DNA of 64,000 nt from JAAYAY01 sp963674575 (GCA_963674575.2 CAXXQT010000005.1:372001-436000), one strand, 5' to 3'. Shown: positions 50,975-59,933, counted from the first letter of the stretch. Notes: a model not told the origin generated them from the sequence alone. Numbers and translations are program-made.

Positions 50975-52645
50975 ATGAAGCGGACGGAACCGAAGGTCAT
51001 CGAATTGAACACGAGCAAGCTGGAGGAGATTCTAGCGCGAGTCGAGGCAAACCGGGCAACGGCCGAAGACCACGAGACGATTCGGACCTTGTCTCACTCG
51101 TACGTCCACCTCGTTGCATTGTTGAAAGACAAGAACACCAAGATCAGCCGTCTGCGAAAGCTGCTCTTCGGCGCGAGCACCGAGAAGACCTCGAGCGTAC
51201 TTGGCGACAAGGCCAAGGAAGCGACGCCTTCCGCTGGGGACGACGATAGCTCCACCCCCTCGGACGAGACCGCCGCAGAAGAAGGCTCCAGGCCGCCGCC
51301 GCGAGGTCACGGTCGCAACGGGGCCGACGACTATCCGGGCGCGGAAGAGATTCAGGCTCCGCACGAGTCGCTTCAGCCGGGCGATCCCTGCCCGGAGTGC
51401 GGCAAGGGGACGCTCTACGAGCAGAACCAACCGGGAGTGCTGATCCGACTCGTGGGCCAGGCTCCCGTGGGGGCCAAGGTTTTCCGGCTTCAGCGGTTGC
51501 GTTGCGGCCTCTGCGGCAAGGTCTTCACGGCCGAACCTCCCGAGGGCCTGGGGGCCGAGAAATACGATGCCACGGTCTCCAGTATGATCGGCCTGTTGAA
51601 ATACGGCACGGGGTGCCCCTTCAACCGCCTGGAAGGCCTGCAGGGGAGTCTGGGAATTCCCTTGCCGGCCTCGACTCAATGGGAGATTGTTGACGCTGGG
51701 GCCCAGCTTATCGAGCCGGCCTATGTCGAGTTGATTCGGCAGGCGGCTCAGGGGGAGGTGCTCTACAACGACGACACGACCGTCCGGATCCTGGAACGGA
51801 TGGGAAAGCGTGGACAGCAAGCCGCCCTGGCCGAAATCTTCGGCCAGGGCGCTGACGAAAAGAAGGGACCAGCTCGCCGAGGCTTGTTCACCTCGGGGAT
51901 CGTGTCCACGGGCGAAGGTCACCAGATCGCCCTGTTCTTCAGTGGCCGCAAGCACGCCGGAGAGAACCTCTCGGAGGTTCTGACGGAACGTGCCAAAACT
52001 CTCGATCCGCCGATCCAGATGTGCGACGCCTTGTCGCGGAATCTACCGGCCGAGCTGGAGACAATCGTCGCCAACTGTCTGGCCCACGGCCGGCGGCAGT
52101 TTGTGGATGTGGTGGACCGCTTTCCTGATCAATGCCGCTATGTCCTGGAATCACTGAAGGTCGTCTATCGCAACGACGCCATCGCGAAGAACAAGAGGCT
52201 GTCGCCGGAAGCACGCCTTCAGTTCCATCAGGCCGAAAGTGGTCCGGTGATGGAGGATCTCCACACTTGGCTCGCCTGGCAGTTCGAAGCTCATTTGGTT
52301 GAGCCCAACTCGGCCCTCGGCAAGGCGATTTCGTACATGCTCCGGCACTGGGAGAAGCTGACGCTCTTCCTCCGCAAGGCCGGGGCTCCACTGGACAACA
52401 ACATCTGCGAACGGGCCCTGAAGAAGGCCATTCTCCATCGCAAGAACGCCCTGTTCTATAAGACGGAGAACGGAGCCCGCGTGGGTGACATCTTCATGAG
52501 CCTGATCTACACCTGCCAACTCTACGGGGCCAACCCGTTCGACTACCTGGCTGAACTTCAGCGACACGCCGCGGTCCTGGCTGCCAGCCCGCAGGACTGG
52601 ATGCCCTGGAACTATCGAGCAGCGTGCGACGCCGTCTCTGCATGA
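50975..52645 (+). CDS. tnpC: IS66 transposase TnpC
   Basis: 556 aa from ATG 50975 with GAGG upstream. Zinc-finger CPECGKG...CGLCG near 138-182, the DDE region with VLYNDDTTVRIL (first Asp) and ANCLAHGRRQFVDV (second Asp/His block), and the C-terminal DNNICERALKKAILHRKN (Glu) that closes the active site. Intact; so the element may be mobile. Confidence 0.95.
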   Translation: MKRTEPKVIELNTSKLEEILARVEANRATAEDHETIRTLSHSYVHLVALLKDKNTKISRLRKLLFGASTEKTSSVLGDKAKEATPSAGDDDSSTPSDETAAEEGSRPPPRGHGRNGADDYPGAEEIQAPHESLQPGDPCPECGKGTLYEQNQPGVLIRLVGQAPVGAKVFRLQRLRCGLCGKVFTAEPPEGLGAEKYDATVSSMIGLLKYGTGCPFNRLEGLQGSLGIPLPASTQWEIVDAGAQLIEPAYVELIRQAAQGEVLYNDDTTVRILERMGKRGQQAALAEIFGQGADEKKGPARRGLFTSGIVSTGEGHQIALFFSGRKHAGENLSEVLTERAKTLDPPIQMCDALSRNLPAELETIVANCLAHGRRQFVDVVDRFPDQCRYVLESLKVVYRNDAIAKNKRLSPEARLQFHQAESGPVMEDLHTWLAWQFEAHLVEPNSALGKAISYMLRHWEKLTLFLRKAGAPLDNNICERALKKAILHRKNALFYKTENGARVGDIFMSLIYTCQLYGANPFDYLAELQRHAAVLAASPQDWMPWNYRAACDAVSA

Positions 52646-52758
52646 TCTTGGGCCGGCACTCTCGCCTGGCCCCTGGCAAACGATTGTCCCTTCGGTCTAA
52701 ACTGCTATACTCGCGTCGATGCTCATGCCCCGCTCCCTTCGATGCATGGAGAACGACG

Positions 52759-53046
52759 ATGGCTCGGCAAGCTATCGAGATCGAGTTCACCGCGGAAGAA
52801 CGCGCCCTCATCCTAAAGTATGGTTATCCCTTCGAAGGGATCGAAACGTCCCTCAAGGCTTGCCAATGCAGCGAGGAAATCGAGGCCATCGCGATCGACT
52901 CCTTCGAGTTGGAGCGGCTGATCGGCGATCTAAGCATCTCCATCAACGATATGAAAGGCGGCTCCGTGCAGCATGACCTGCTCGAACTGTGCGACCGCCT
53001 GGAAGCCGCCGAACGCTACGGCAACGGCCGATTCGACCGGATCTGA
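52759..53046 (+). CDS. small passenger protein carried in IS66
   Basis: 95 aa from ATG 52759 with GGAGA six bases upstream. Reads MARQAIEIEFTAEERALILK, then YGYPFEGIE and DLLELCDRLEAAERYG; mainly helical, acidic, no membrane segment or enzyme motif. It lies between tnpC and the right inverted repeat, inside the element, so it moves with it. Function unknown; perhaps a regulator or host-benefit gene. Confidence 0.7.
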   Translation: MARQAIEIEFTAEERALILKYGYPFEGIETSLKACQCSEEIEAIAIDSFELERLIGDLSISINDMKGGSVQHDLLELCDRLEAAERYGNGRFDRI

Positions 53047-53111
53047 GCCCTCCGGGCCCCACCGGCCGGAAAATCAGAAATCGCAGGCTTGCCGGAAAGA
53101 CACAGATCATC

Positions 53112-53930
53112 CGGCTGGGCGACATGGTCCAGCGCGTTGATGGCTATCGCTACGGCCAGGCGGCCGAGGATGCCGTGGTCGAGGCGATGCAACCGCCGGC
53201 CAGCGACGCCGACAAGTGGTTCATCTCGGTGATCGTCAGCAAGAGCTGCACGGCATGTCAGCGGTTGAAGGCCGATTGGGCCAACGATCCGGCGCTGTTG
53301 GCCTTGGCCGACCCGAGCGATCCAAAGCGATCGTGGGCGCACTACAACGTCTACTACCATGAGGACAAGTCGCAGGCCTGGCGTTGGGAAGACATCACCA
53401 TCACGGCCTACCCGACGATCCTCGTTCAGCCGCCGCGCAGCCAGGCCTATGGTGACCCGGCAACGGTCGTCTACCAGGGAACCTACGACGGAAATCCCCG
53501 CACCCTGGCGACCGACATGGCCCGGGCGATTCGCCGATACGTGGCGAAGCAGGCCGATGCGGACGGGATCTCCCAGACCGCGGGCGTTACACCGCCGTGG
53601 CAACCGGCGCCGGTCGACGAACCCGTTCCCGACTCCAGCCGGCGTCTGATTCCGCCGCTTGTGCCGGAGGACGTCTCGGTTCAGGTCGAGTTCCCTTGGA
53701 AGGCGATCCTGACGCTGCTGACCGCCGGCTTCTCGATTCCCGCGATCGGCGCCCTGGTGGTCTGGCTTCTGGTCTACATCCGTGCCCAGCGGAAGGAGGC
53801 AAACAAGCCGCTGCTGATGGAGGACGAAACCTTCCAGAAGCTGATCGACGCACTGGAGCGGTTGACAACGGCCGAGGAACCCAAGGCGGCCACGAGGACG
53901 CGCAAACGCGCCACTTCCACCAAGCGATGA
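53112..53930 (+). pseudogene. 3' part of the IS66-split thioredoxin-like membrane protein
   Basis: Continues exactly in frame from 49963: ...NQAEII joined to RLGDMVQRVDGYRYGQAAED. It holds a thioredoxin-like CxxC motif in VIVSKSCTACQRLKADW, a Pro-rich linker, and a C-terminal membrane segment (ILTLLTAGFSIPAIGALVVW) before a basic tail. Removing the IS and one target copy restores a 302-aa secreted, membrane-anchored protein. It precedes the phage structural genes. Confidence 0.85.
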
Positions 53931-53987
53931 TGGTTGGCCTAGCCCCGCTGTACGCATTTCTTCTGACGCGAACCCAAGGATTCTCTC

Positions 53988-54326
53988 ATGCTTGCGAGAC
54001 TTATTCATTCCGGCAACCTGCTCGACTACACGCCTGCCAGCGACGTCGCGGCTGGCGACATCGTGGTCCAAGGCGAGTTGGTGGGCGTGGCAAACCTCGA
54101 CATTCCCGCCGGCAAACAAGGCGCCCTGGCCGTCGTCGGCGTCTTCGACGTTCCCAAGGCAACCGGCGTCAGCACCGCCATCGCCGCGGGCGCGAGCGTC
54201 TATTGGGACGAGGCCGAGCAGGTCGCCAAGACCGACGACGAGACCGGCGCCAACAAGCTCATCGGCAAGACGGTCTCGGCCGCCGATGACGACGACGCAA
54301 CCGTCCGCGTCCGGCTCAGCCAGTAG
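53988..54326 (+). CDS. DUF2190 phage capsid-associated protein
   Basis: 112 aa. Ala/Gly/Val-rich beta protein with the DUF2190 pattern: DYTPASDVAAGDIVVQGELVG, IPAGKQGALAVVGVFDV, GASVYWDEAEQVAKT. DUF2190 proteins are usually head decoration or stabilisation proteins encoded beside the major capsid gene. No capsid gene is present here. Confidence 0.8.
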   Translation: MLARLIHSGNLLDYTPASDVAAGDIVVQGELVGVANLDIPAGKQGALAVVGVFDVPKATGVSTAIAAGASVYWDEAEQVAKTDDETGANKLIGKTVSAADDDDATVRVRLSQ

Positions 54327-54336
54327 TTGGATTGCC

Positions 54337-54714
54337 ATGACGGACCTTCTGCAGCAAGCGGCCGAGTGGCTCGGGGCACAACAGGCCAAGCATCTGGCCC
54401 GACTGGTTCAGTACCGGCGCGGTGACACGACGCTTGACCTGTTGGCCACCGTGGGCCGGACCGTGTTCGAGGTCGAGTCGGGCACGGGTGTACTCGAACG
54501 GATCGAGTCTCGCGACTTCCTGATCGCCGCAGTCGACCTGGCCTTCGATGGCCAAGTGACCGTGCCACAACCTGGCGATCAGGTTCTCGAAACCGTCGGA
54601 CCGACGACGCTCGTTTACGAGGTGATGGCGCCGGGCAAGGAACCGGCCTGGCGATACGCGGGACCCTATCGTGTGACACTGCGGGTACATACCAAGGAAG
54701 TCGGGAGCAACTGA
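54337..54714 (+). CDS. phage neck/head-closure-like protein
   Basis: 125 aa from ATG 54337. Helical start (MTDLLQQAAEWLGAQQAKHL), then a beta-rich part with VYEVMAPGKEPAWRYAGPYR. Position after DUF2190 and before tail genes, plus the one-base overlap with the next gene (TGATG), suggest a head-tail connector; the family itself was not recognised. Confidence 0.65.
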   Translation: MTDLLQQAAEWLGAQQAKHLARLVQYRRGDTTLDLLATVGRTVFEVESGTGVLERIESRDFLIAAVDLAFDGQVTVPQPGDQVLETVGPTTLVYEVMAPGKEPAWRYAGPYRVTLRVHTKEVGSN

Positions 54715-55142
54715 TGGCAGTCATCGCGGACATTGCGGATGCGGTAGCCACCGAGCTGAATGCAGGTGGTTTCAGTCAACCAATTGCGGCAACGCGATGC
54801 TACCTGCCCAAGTTCGACCTGGCCGAGATGAAGGACCTGCACGTGACCGTTGTGCCGCGAGGTGTGGCGGTCACCGCAGGCACCCGCAACCACAACCAGC
54901 ACGATTACCAGATCGACATTGCCGTTCAGAAGAAGCTCACCACGGGTGACAACAACGAGATCGATACCTTGATGGGACTGGTCGACGAGATCGCCGACCA
55001 TTTCCGACAGAAGCGGCTGGACACCCTTCGGGCGGCCGTGTGGGTGAAGACGCAGAACGAGCCCATCTACGCCCAGGAACACCTCGACCAACTGCGGCAA
55101 TTCACCAGCGTACTGACACTGACATTTCGGATGATGCGGTGA
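54714..55142 (+). CDS. phage tail-terminator-like protein
   Basis: 142 aa. Starts MAVIADIADAVATELNAGGF; a mixed alpha/beta protein with LHVTVVPRGVAVTAGTRN and LRQFTSVLTLTFRMMR, similar in style to phage tail-completion proteins. Overlaps both neighbours (TGATG before, GTGA after), so it is translationally coupled in the block. Role inferred from order. Confidence 0.65.
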   Translation: MAVIADIADAVATELNAGGFSQPIAATRCYLPKFDLAEMKDLHVTVVPRGVAVTAGTRNHNQHDYQIDIAVQKKLTTGDNNEIDTLMGLVDEIADHFRQKRLDTLRAAVWVKTQNEPIYAQEHLDQLRQFTSVLTLTFRMMR

Positions 55143-55585
55143 TCGGACTTCGGGTGAGTGAGGCGAAGGGCCTGTTCTTCGATTCGAAGAGGGTCCAGTC
55201 GGCAACAACGAAGGCCGAGCGGCGAGTCCTGTCACGATTCGGGGCCTACGTCCGCCGGTCCGCTCGATCGAGTATCCGCCGGCGGAAACGAACCTCGGCG
55301 CCGGGCCAACCGCCCAGCAGTCATACGGGCTTGTTGAAGCGATTCATCTTCTTCGCTTACGAGCCCCGACGACGTTCGGTCGTGATCGGCCCGGTCCGGT
55401 TGAATCAGAAGTCAGGTGAGGCGTTGCCGGCTTTGGAACACGGCGGATCGGTGCGGATTGTGTCAAGGAGAGGCGGACGTCGCCGACGACGAATGGTGAC
55501 CATCAGGCCGCGTCCCTTCATGGGCCCGGCATTTGAGCGTGAGAAACCGGGGCTGCCTGCCATGTGGCGGGACAGTATTCGATAG
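55139..55585 (+). CDS. phage minor tail / HK97-gp10-like protein
   Basis: 148 aa from GTG 55139 overlapping the previous TGA. Strongly basic: RRSARSSIRRRKRTSAPGQP, then LNQKSGEALPALEHGGSVRI and RPFMGPAFEREKPGLPAMWR. The closing pattern RPFMxPAFE is typical of gp10-like tail-completion proteins. The longer frame upstream of the GTG is a shadow of the preceding gene. Confidence 0.65.
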   Translation: MIGLRVSEAKGLFFDSKRVQSATTKAERRVLSRFGAYVRRSARSSIRRRKRTSAPGQPPSSHTGLLKRFIFFAYEPRRRSVVIGPVRLNQKSGEALPALEHGGSVRIVSRRGGRRRRRMVTIRPRPFMGPAFEREKPGLPAMWRDSIR

Positions 55586-55603
55586 AAATGAGGATTGTGA
55601 TCA

Positions 55604-56023
55604 ATGGCAGCAGGCGACTATCGCATCGGTCTTGAGGGCGTGTTCTTTCACGGCGCCGCCGGCACGACCGCGGCAACCGAGGCAGACAACGTTCGCAATG
55701 TGAACCTCAACCTCTCAAAGCGGACAGCCGAGGCCCTCAGGCGTGGCAAGAAGTGGGTCGCGAAGAAACCGATCGCCACGGAAGCCTCGCTGGAATTTGA
55801 GATCTTTGACATCGAGGGGGATGCCTTTCTGGCGGCGATTCGCGATGCGTTCATGGGCGATAACCGCATCGCCCTCCACCCAACCGACGCGGCCAGCGGT
55901 GAAGGTCTTGATGCGGACTACTACATCACGAACTTCAGCCGAAGCGAGTCGAACGAAGAGTTCATCACCTACAGCGTGACCGCCGAGCCGACCGACGAGG
56001 TTCGAGACCCGGCGTGGGCGTAG
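55604..56023 (+). CDS. phage tail tube-like protein
   Basis: 139 aa. MAAGDYRIGLEGVFFHGAAG, then VRNVNLNLSKRTAEALRRGK, LEFEIFDIEGDAFLAAIRDAF and FSRSESNEEFITYSVTAEPT. Beta-rich with the size and placement of a siphophage/myophage tail tube protein, directly before the chaperone pair and tape measure. The exact family was not recognised. Confidence 0.65.
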   Translation: MAAGDYRIGLEGVFFHGAAGTTAATEADNVRNVNLNLSKRTAEALRRGKKWVAKKPIATEASLEFEIFDIEGDAFLAAIRDAFMGDNRIALHPTDAASGEGLDADYYITNFSRSESNEEFITYSVTAEPTDEVRDPAWA

Positions 56024-56025
56024 GC

Positions 56026-56057
56026 GTGAAGGCGGGGAGCGGAAGGCTGAAAGCGAA
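56026..56057. repeat. degenerate heptanucleotide spacer in the tail operon
   Basis: In 7-bp register the sequence reads GAAGGCG, GGGAGCG, GAAGGCT, GAAAGCG, then AACAGTA. It lies between the tail tube gene and the next gene, whose own GGAG ribosome-binding site follows. The same kind of spacer occurs in the host part of the window. Confidence 0.5.
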
Positions 56058-56072
56058 CAGTAGGAGTGAGTG

Positions 56073-56567
56073 ATGGCGCAGTTTCGGGATGCCAAGGGTG
56101 ATGTGTGGAACGTGGTGGTCAACGGGGGCACGATCAAGCGGGCGCTCGATCTGTTGAAGGTCGACATTGGTGATCCGCTCGCGGGCAAACCGCCGACGCT
56201 CACACGGTTCGATACGGACATTGCCTTCAAGGTTGATCTCTTGTTTGTCGTGTGTCTGCCCGAGGCGGACAGCCGAGGCATTGCCGACGCGGAGTTCGCC
56301 GAGCGGCTCGAGGGCGATGCGCTCTATGCCGCCTCGGAAGCCTTCCTGGAGGCCCTCGCGGATTTTTTCCAGAAGCTCCGGCGGACGCACGTGGTGCGCG
56401 CGATCGAGCGCCAACGTCAGATCGTCGCACGGGGCGTGGAGATGGCCGACCGGACAATCGCGAGCCCCGAGTTCGGCCAGCGGATCGACAGCGAACTGGC
56501 GGCACTTGGCGAATCCTTTGCGAGCTTGCTGCAATCGCCTCAGTCCGACCCGAAGAGTACACCCTGA
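56073..56567 (+). CDS. phage tail assembly chaperone-like protein (first frame)
   Basis: 164 aa from ATG 56073 (TAGGAG upstream). Mostly helical: NGGTIKRALDLLKVDIGD, FKVDLLFVVCLPEADSRG, EAFLEALADFFQKLRR. It lies before the tape measure, where phages encode the G-type chaperone. The next frame overlaps and continues with a domain used by GT-type chaperones. Confidence 0.65.
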   Translation: MAQFRDAKGDVWNVVVNGGTIKRALDLLKVDIGDPLAGKPPTLTRFDTDIAFKVDLLFVVCLPEADSRGIADAEFAERLEGDALYAASEAFLEALADFFQKLRRTHVVRAIERQRQIVARGVEMADRTIASPEFGQRIDSELAALGESFASLLQSPQSDPKSTP

Positions 56568-56575
56568 GGGAACTG

Positions 56576-56809
56576 ATGTGGATGGCCCAAGCCCGTGACA
56601 GGGCCCTGTGGGGCCACACCTTCGCACTTCTCGCGCAGCTCTATAACGCCAATCGAGATCCGAAACGAACCCGCCCGATCGATCCTCTCCAGTTCTTTCC
56701 CTGGGATAAGCAAGTCCAGGAGCCAGCCCCGCCACCCACTGAAAGCGATCTAAAGATGCTCCGGCGTGCCTTCCCCGGCAAGCGGCGCACCAAACGCAGA
56801 TCGCAGTGA
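56576..56809 (+). CDS. phage tail assembly chaperone-like protein (second frame)
   Basis: 77 aa if started at ATG 56576 (GAGGG upstream). The open frame is -1 to the previous gene and reaches back to 56252, including EEYTLRELMWMAQARDRALW, a pattern seen in second tail chaperones that bridge to the tape measure. It may be made by independent start or by -1 frameshifting; no classic slippery heptamer was found in the overlap. Confidence 0.6.
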   Translation: MWMAQARDRALWGHTFALLAQLYNANRDPKRTRPIDPLQFFPWDKQVQEPAPPPTESDLKMLRRAFPGKRRTKRRSQ

Positions 56810-56813
56810 CTCT

Positions 56814-56847
56814 TCCGCTTTCCGCTCTCCCCTTTCCGCTTTCGCGC
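56814..56847. repeat. pyrimidine-rich heptads before the tape measure gene
   Basis: TTCCGCT twice, CTCCCCT, TTCCGCT, TTCGCGC in register, ending one base before the tape measure ATG at 56849. No Shine-Dalgarno is seen. This is the complement-type version of the spacer at 56026. Confidence 0.55.
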
Positions 56848-56848
56848 C

Positions 56849-59113
56849 ATGCCTTCTTCCCGTTCCATCAAAGCCGGTGCGGCCTATGTCGAGCTCTTTG
56901 CCGACCAGAGTCGGCTCGTGCGCGGGCTGCGCCTGGCCGAGAACCGGCTCAAAACGTTCGGGCAGAAGGTGTCGCACATCGGCCAGAGGATGCTCCTGCT
57001 CTCCGGAGCCATGGCCACTCCACTGGCCTTCGCCACGCGAACCTTCGCGGACTTCGAAGACCAGATGCTCGCCGTCAAGGCGGTCACCGGCGCCGTGGGC
57101 GACGAGTTCGACCGACTCTATGGCCAGGCCAAGACGCTCGGGCGAACCACGTCGTTCACCGCGGCCGATGTCGCGGGCGGAATGTTGAGCCTGGGGCGTG
57201 CGGGATTCGATTCTTCGGAAATCGAGAATGCCATCCCCGGTGTTCTGAACCTGGCCCGGGCAACGGGAACCGATCTGGCACTATCGGCCGACATCGCGGC
57301 GGGAACACTGCGGGCATTCGCGCTGGAAGCCGGCCAAATGGGGCGCGTTACCGACGTGCTCGTCGCCACCGCCAACAACTCGGCGCAGACCCTCGAAGAT
57401 CTGGGGGAGAGCATGAAATACGTCGCCCCGATCGCCGAGGAGTACGGCCTGTCGTTGGAACAGACGGCCAAGGCGGTCGGCGCTTTGGCAAATATGCAGA
57501 TCAAGGGCTCGATGGCGGGCACGAGCATGCGGCAGATCATGCTGCGGCTGGCCGACCCGGCCGTTCAAAAGCAGCTTCGGGCCTTCGGCGTCGAGGCGCT
57601 CGACTCCGCCAAGAATCTCCGCCCGGTCGGCGACATCCTCCTGGACCTGGGCCAGGCCATGCAGGGCATGACCAACGCCGAGCGGATTTCACTGGGCAAG
57701 AACCTGTTCGATCAACGGGCGGCGGGCTCTGCCCTGAAGCTTGCCAAGAGTGACTTCCCCGCCCTGGCCGATGCGATCGATAATGCCGGTGGCGTTGCCG
57801 AAAAGACGGCCAAGACGATGGACTCGGGGCTGGGCGGCGCATTCCGGCGGCTCATGTCCGCGCTGGAAGGAATCCAGATCGCCGTGGGCGAGGCTCTTTC
57901 GAAGGCGCTTGGTGGCGTCATGGACAAGGTCGCCACCTTTGCCGTACGGATTGCGGAACTGATTGCAGCCAACCGAGAGTGGATTATCGGCATGGCCACC
58001 ACCATCGCGGCCGTGGCGGCTGTCGGTGGTGCCCTGGTGGTCCTGGGGATCGCGGGGCAGGCGGCTGCGTTCATCTTCGGCGGCATTGCCTCCATTCTCG
58101 CCGCTGTTGGCACCGCGTTCGGGTTGGTCACCGCCCTCATCGGCGCACTCCTGACACCCGTCGGCGCCTTGTCCGCCGCCGTGATCGCGTTGGCGGGCTA
58201 CCTGCTCACGGCATCCGGCGCGGGTGGTGAAGCCATTCGATGGCTGGGCGAGAAGTTCGCCGAGCTTCGTGACGTGGCGGCGAAGGCGTTCAAGGGGATC
58301 GGCGACGCCCTGGCCGCGGGTGACCTGGCACTGGCCGGCAAGATCCTCTGGCTGGCCCTCAAGGTCGAGTGGACCAAGGGCGTCAATGCCCTGCGCGAGA
58401 TCTGGATCGGATTCAAAGAGATCTTCATGAGCTCATGGACCGATGCGGTCTACGGGCTGGCCAAGATCTTCACCCGAGGTGTGGCTCTACTCGAAGAGGT
58501 TTGGACCAAGTTTTCAGCCACGGTCGTGGACAAGTGGAAGGCGGCCGAGCAGACCCTCGCCGAAGGCATTGCCTACGTCATCGCCAAAGCCCAAGGGCTC
58601 GATCCCGAGGATGTGATCAATAACGTCCGCGACGACTATGGCCGCCAGCGCGAGTCGCGCCAACAGGAAACACAGTCGCGACTTGATGAGATCGACACTC
58701 AGCGCCAGGGCACGCTCGACGTCTTGGAGGAGGATCGCAAGCGGGAGCACACCCAGCGGCAGGAGCAGTACGGCGCCGATCTCGGGGCCCAGCAGAAGGA
58801 ACTCGATGAGCTGATTCGTCAGCGCGATCAGGCGATTGCTGACGCATCACGAGCCGCTCAGGAATCCCCAAGCGACGATGGGCGTCTGGCCAAGCTTCGC
58901 GAGCAGATCGAGGTGGCCGTCACAGGGCTCAATCTTGAACCCATTTCGGCGGGCGGCAGCTCGGTTGCCGGCACGTTCTCGGCCTTCGCTGCCGCGCGAT
59001 TCGGAGGCGATACGACCGCCGATCGAACGGCAAAGGCAACGGAAGAGACGGCCCGCAACACGCAAAGACTGGAAGAGCGAAGCCGCATGAATCGGGGGAT
59101 CCCTGTCATATGA
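56849..59113 (+). CDS. phage tail tape measure protein
   Basis: 754 aa. N-terminal TMP domain with FADFEDQMLAVKAVTGAVGD, FTAADVAGGMLSLGRAGFD and LVATANNSAQTLEDLGESM; central hydrophobic helices (GMATTIAAVAAVGGALVVLG, IASILAAVGTAFGLVTALIG); a C-terminal coiled coil (RQRESRQQETQSRLDEIDTQ). It sets tail length and is short, so the predicted tail would be about 100 nm by the usual residue scale. Its stop overlaps the next gene (ATGA). Confidence 0.92.
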   Translation: MPSSRSIKAGAAYVELFADQSRLVRGLRLAENRLKTFGQKVSHIGQRMLLLSGAMATPLAFATRTFADFEDQMLAVKAVTGAVGDEFDRLYGQAKTLGRTTSFTAADVAGGMLSLGRAGFDSSEIENAIPGVLNLARATGTDLALSADIAAGTLRAFALEAGQMGRVTDVLVATANNSAQTLEDLGESMKYVAPIAEEYGLSLEQTAKAVGALANMQIKGSMAGTSMRQIMLRLADPAVQKQLRAFGVEALDSAKNLRPVGDILLDLGQAMQGMTNAERISLGKNLFDQRAAGSALKLAKSDFPALADAIDNAGGVAEKTAKTMDSGLGGAFRRLMSALEGIQIAVGEALSKALGGVMDKVATFAVRIAELIAANREWIIGMATTIAAVAAVGGALVVLGIAGQAAAFIFGGIASILAAVGTAFGLVTALIGALLTPVGALSAAVIALAGYLLTASGAGGEAIRWLGEKFAELRDVAAKAFKGIGDALAAGDLALAGKILWLALKVEWTKGVNALREIWIGFKEIFMSSWTDAVYGLAKIFTRGVALLEEVWTKFSATVVDKWKAAEQTLAEGIAYVIAKAQGLDPEDVINNVRDDYGRQRESRQQETQSRLDEIDTQRQGTLDVLEEDRKREHTQRQEQYGADLGAQQKELDELIRQRDQAIADASRAAQESPSDDGRLAKLREQIEVAVTGLNLEPISAGGSSVAGTFSAFAAARFGGDTTADRTAKATEETARNTQRLEERSRMNRGIPVI

Positions 59114-59928
59114 GCTATTCGGTCGAACTGGTTGGAAGTCGCGAAGGGACACAGGGCCCTAATCCGTCGCTCATCCTACGCTTCGCCGTCTTTGGCACCG
59201 ACGACGACTACCAGGTTCGCGCCCTGGTCAATGCCGCATCGCCAGCCACCTACGACTCGCTGGTCAAACAACAGATCCACACCCACCAGGAGGGCGAGGG
59301 CGTCTGGTTCGGCGATGTCGAGTATGGGGCGGCCCAGATGGGAATGCCCGGTACGGCCGAGTGGTCCTTCGAGATCGGCGGCTCGGCCACGCAGCATGTC
59401 ACCCAAAGCCTCGCGACGGCTGGCAAGCACGCTGCCGACGGAACGCCGCCCGACTTCAAGGGCGCCATTGGCGTTCGCAGCGACGGGAACGGTCTGGCTG
59501 TGGACGGGATCGACATCGACCTGACCACGTTTGCCTGGAGCGAGACACATCACCTGGCCTACACAGCGGTGACGCCCGCCTACATCACCACGCTCTACAG
59601 CCTGCGAGGCAAGGTCAACGCCTCGGCCTGGCGGATCTTCGAGCGAGGCGAAGTCAGGCTCGTTTCGATCACCGGAAGCGCCCGGGGTGAGTGGACGGTG
59701 CCGATCACGTTCAGCTTCGAGGCCAGTCACAACGTGACGAACCTCGCGATCGGCGACATCACGGGCATCGACAAGGAAGGCTGGCATTATCTCTGGACGT
59801 TCTATGAGGACACTGAAGATGAAAACGCCCAGGCCCTGGTGAAGAACCCCAAGGCGGCCTACGTCGAGCAGGTCCACGAGTACGGCGATTTTGGTGCGTT
59901 GGGGCTTCCCGATCCTTGGCAGGCGTGA
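59110..59928 (+). CDS. phage tail protein downstream of tape measure
   Basis: 272 aa. MSYSVELVGSREGTQGPNPS, then beta-rich with EGVWFGDVEYGAAQMGMPGT, FAWSETHHLAYTAVTPAYIT and ITFSFEASHNVTNLAIGDIT. Position after the tape measure suggests a distal tail or baseplate protein; family not recognised. Coupled to the tape measure by ATGA. Confidence 0.7.
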   Translation: MSYSVELVGSREGTQGPNPSLILRFAVFGTDDDYQVRALVNAASPATYDSLVKQQIHTHQEGEGVWFGDVEYGAAQMGMPGTAEWSFEIGGSATQHVTQSLATAGKHAADGTPPDFKGAIGVRSDGNGLAVDGIDIDLTTFAWSETHHLAYTAVTPAYITTLYSLRGKVNASAWRIFERGEVRLVSITGSARGEWTVPITFSFEASHNVTNLAIGDITGIDKEGWHYLWTFYEDTEDENAQALVKNPKAAYVEQVHEYGDFGALGLPDPWQA

Positions 59929-59933
59929 GACTC

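Larger units (their letters stand above)
49964..53103 (+). mobile_element. IS66-family insertion sequence with passenger gene
   Basis: 3140 bp with 21-bp terminal inverted repeats (49964-49984 and 53083-53103, starting GTGTC and containing TTCCGGCAAGCCTGC; one mismatch). It is flanked by a perfect 8-bp target duplication AGATCATC (49956-49963 and 53104-53111), as IS66 makes. Genes in order: tnpA, tnpB, tnpC and a small passenger. The clean ends and duplication indicate a recent insertion. Confidence 0.95.
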
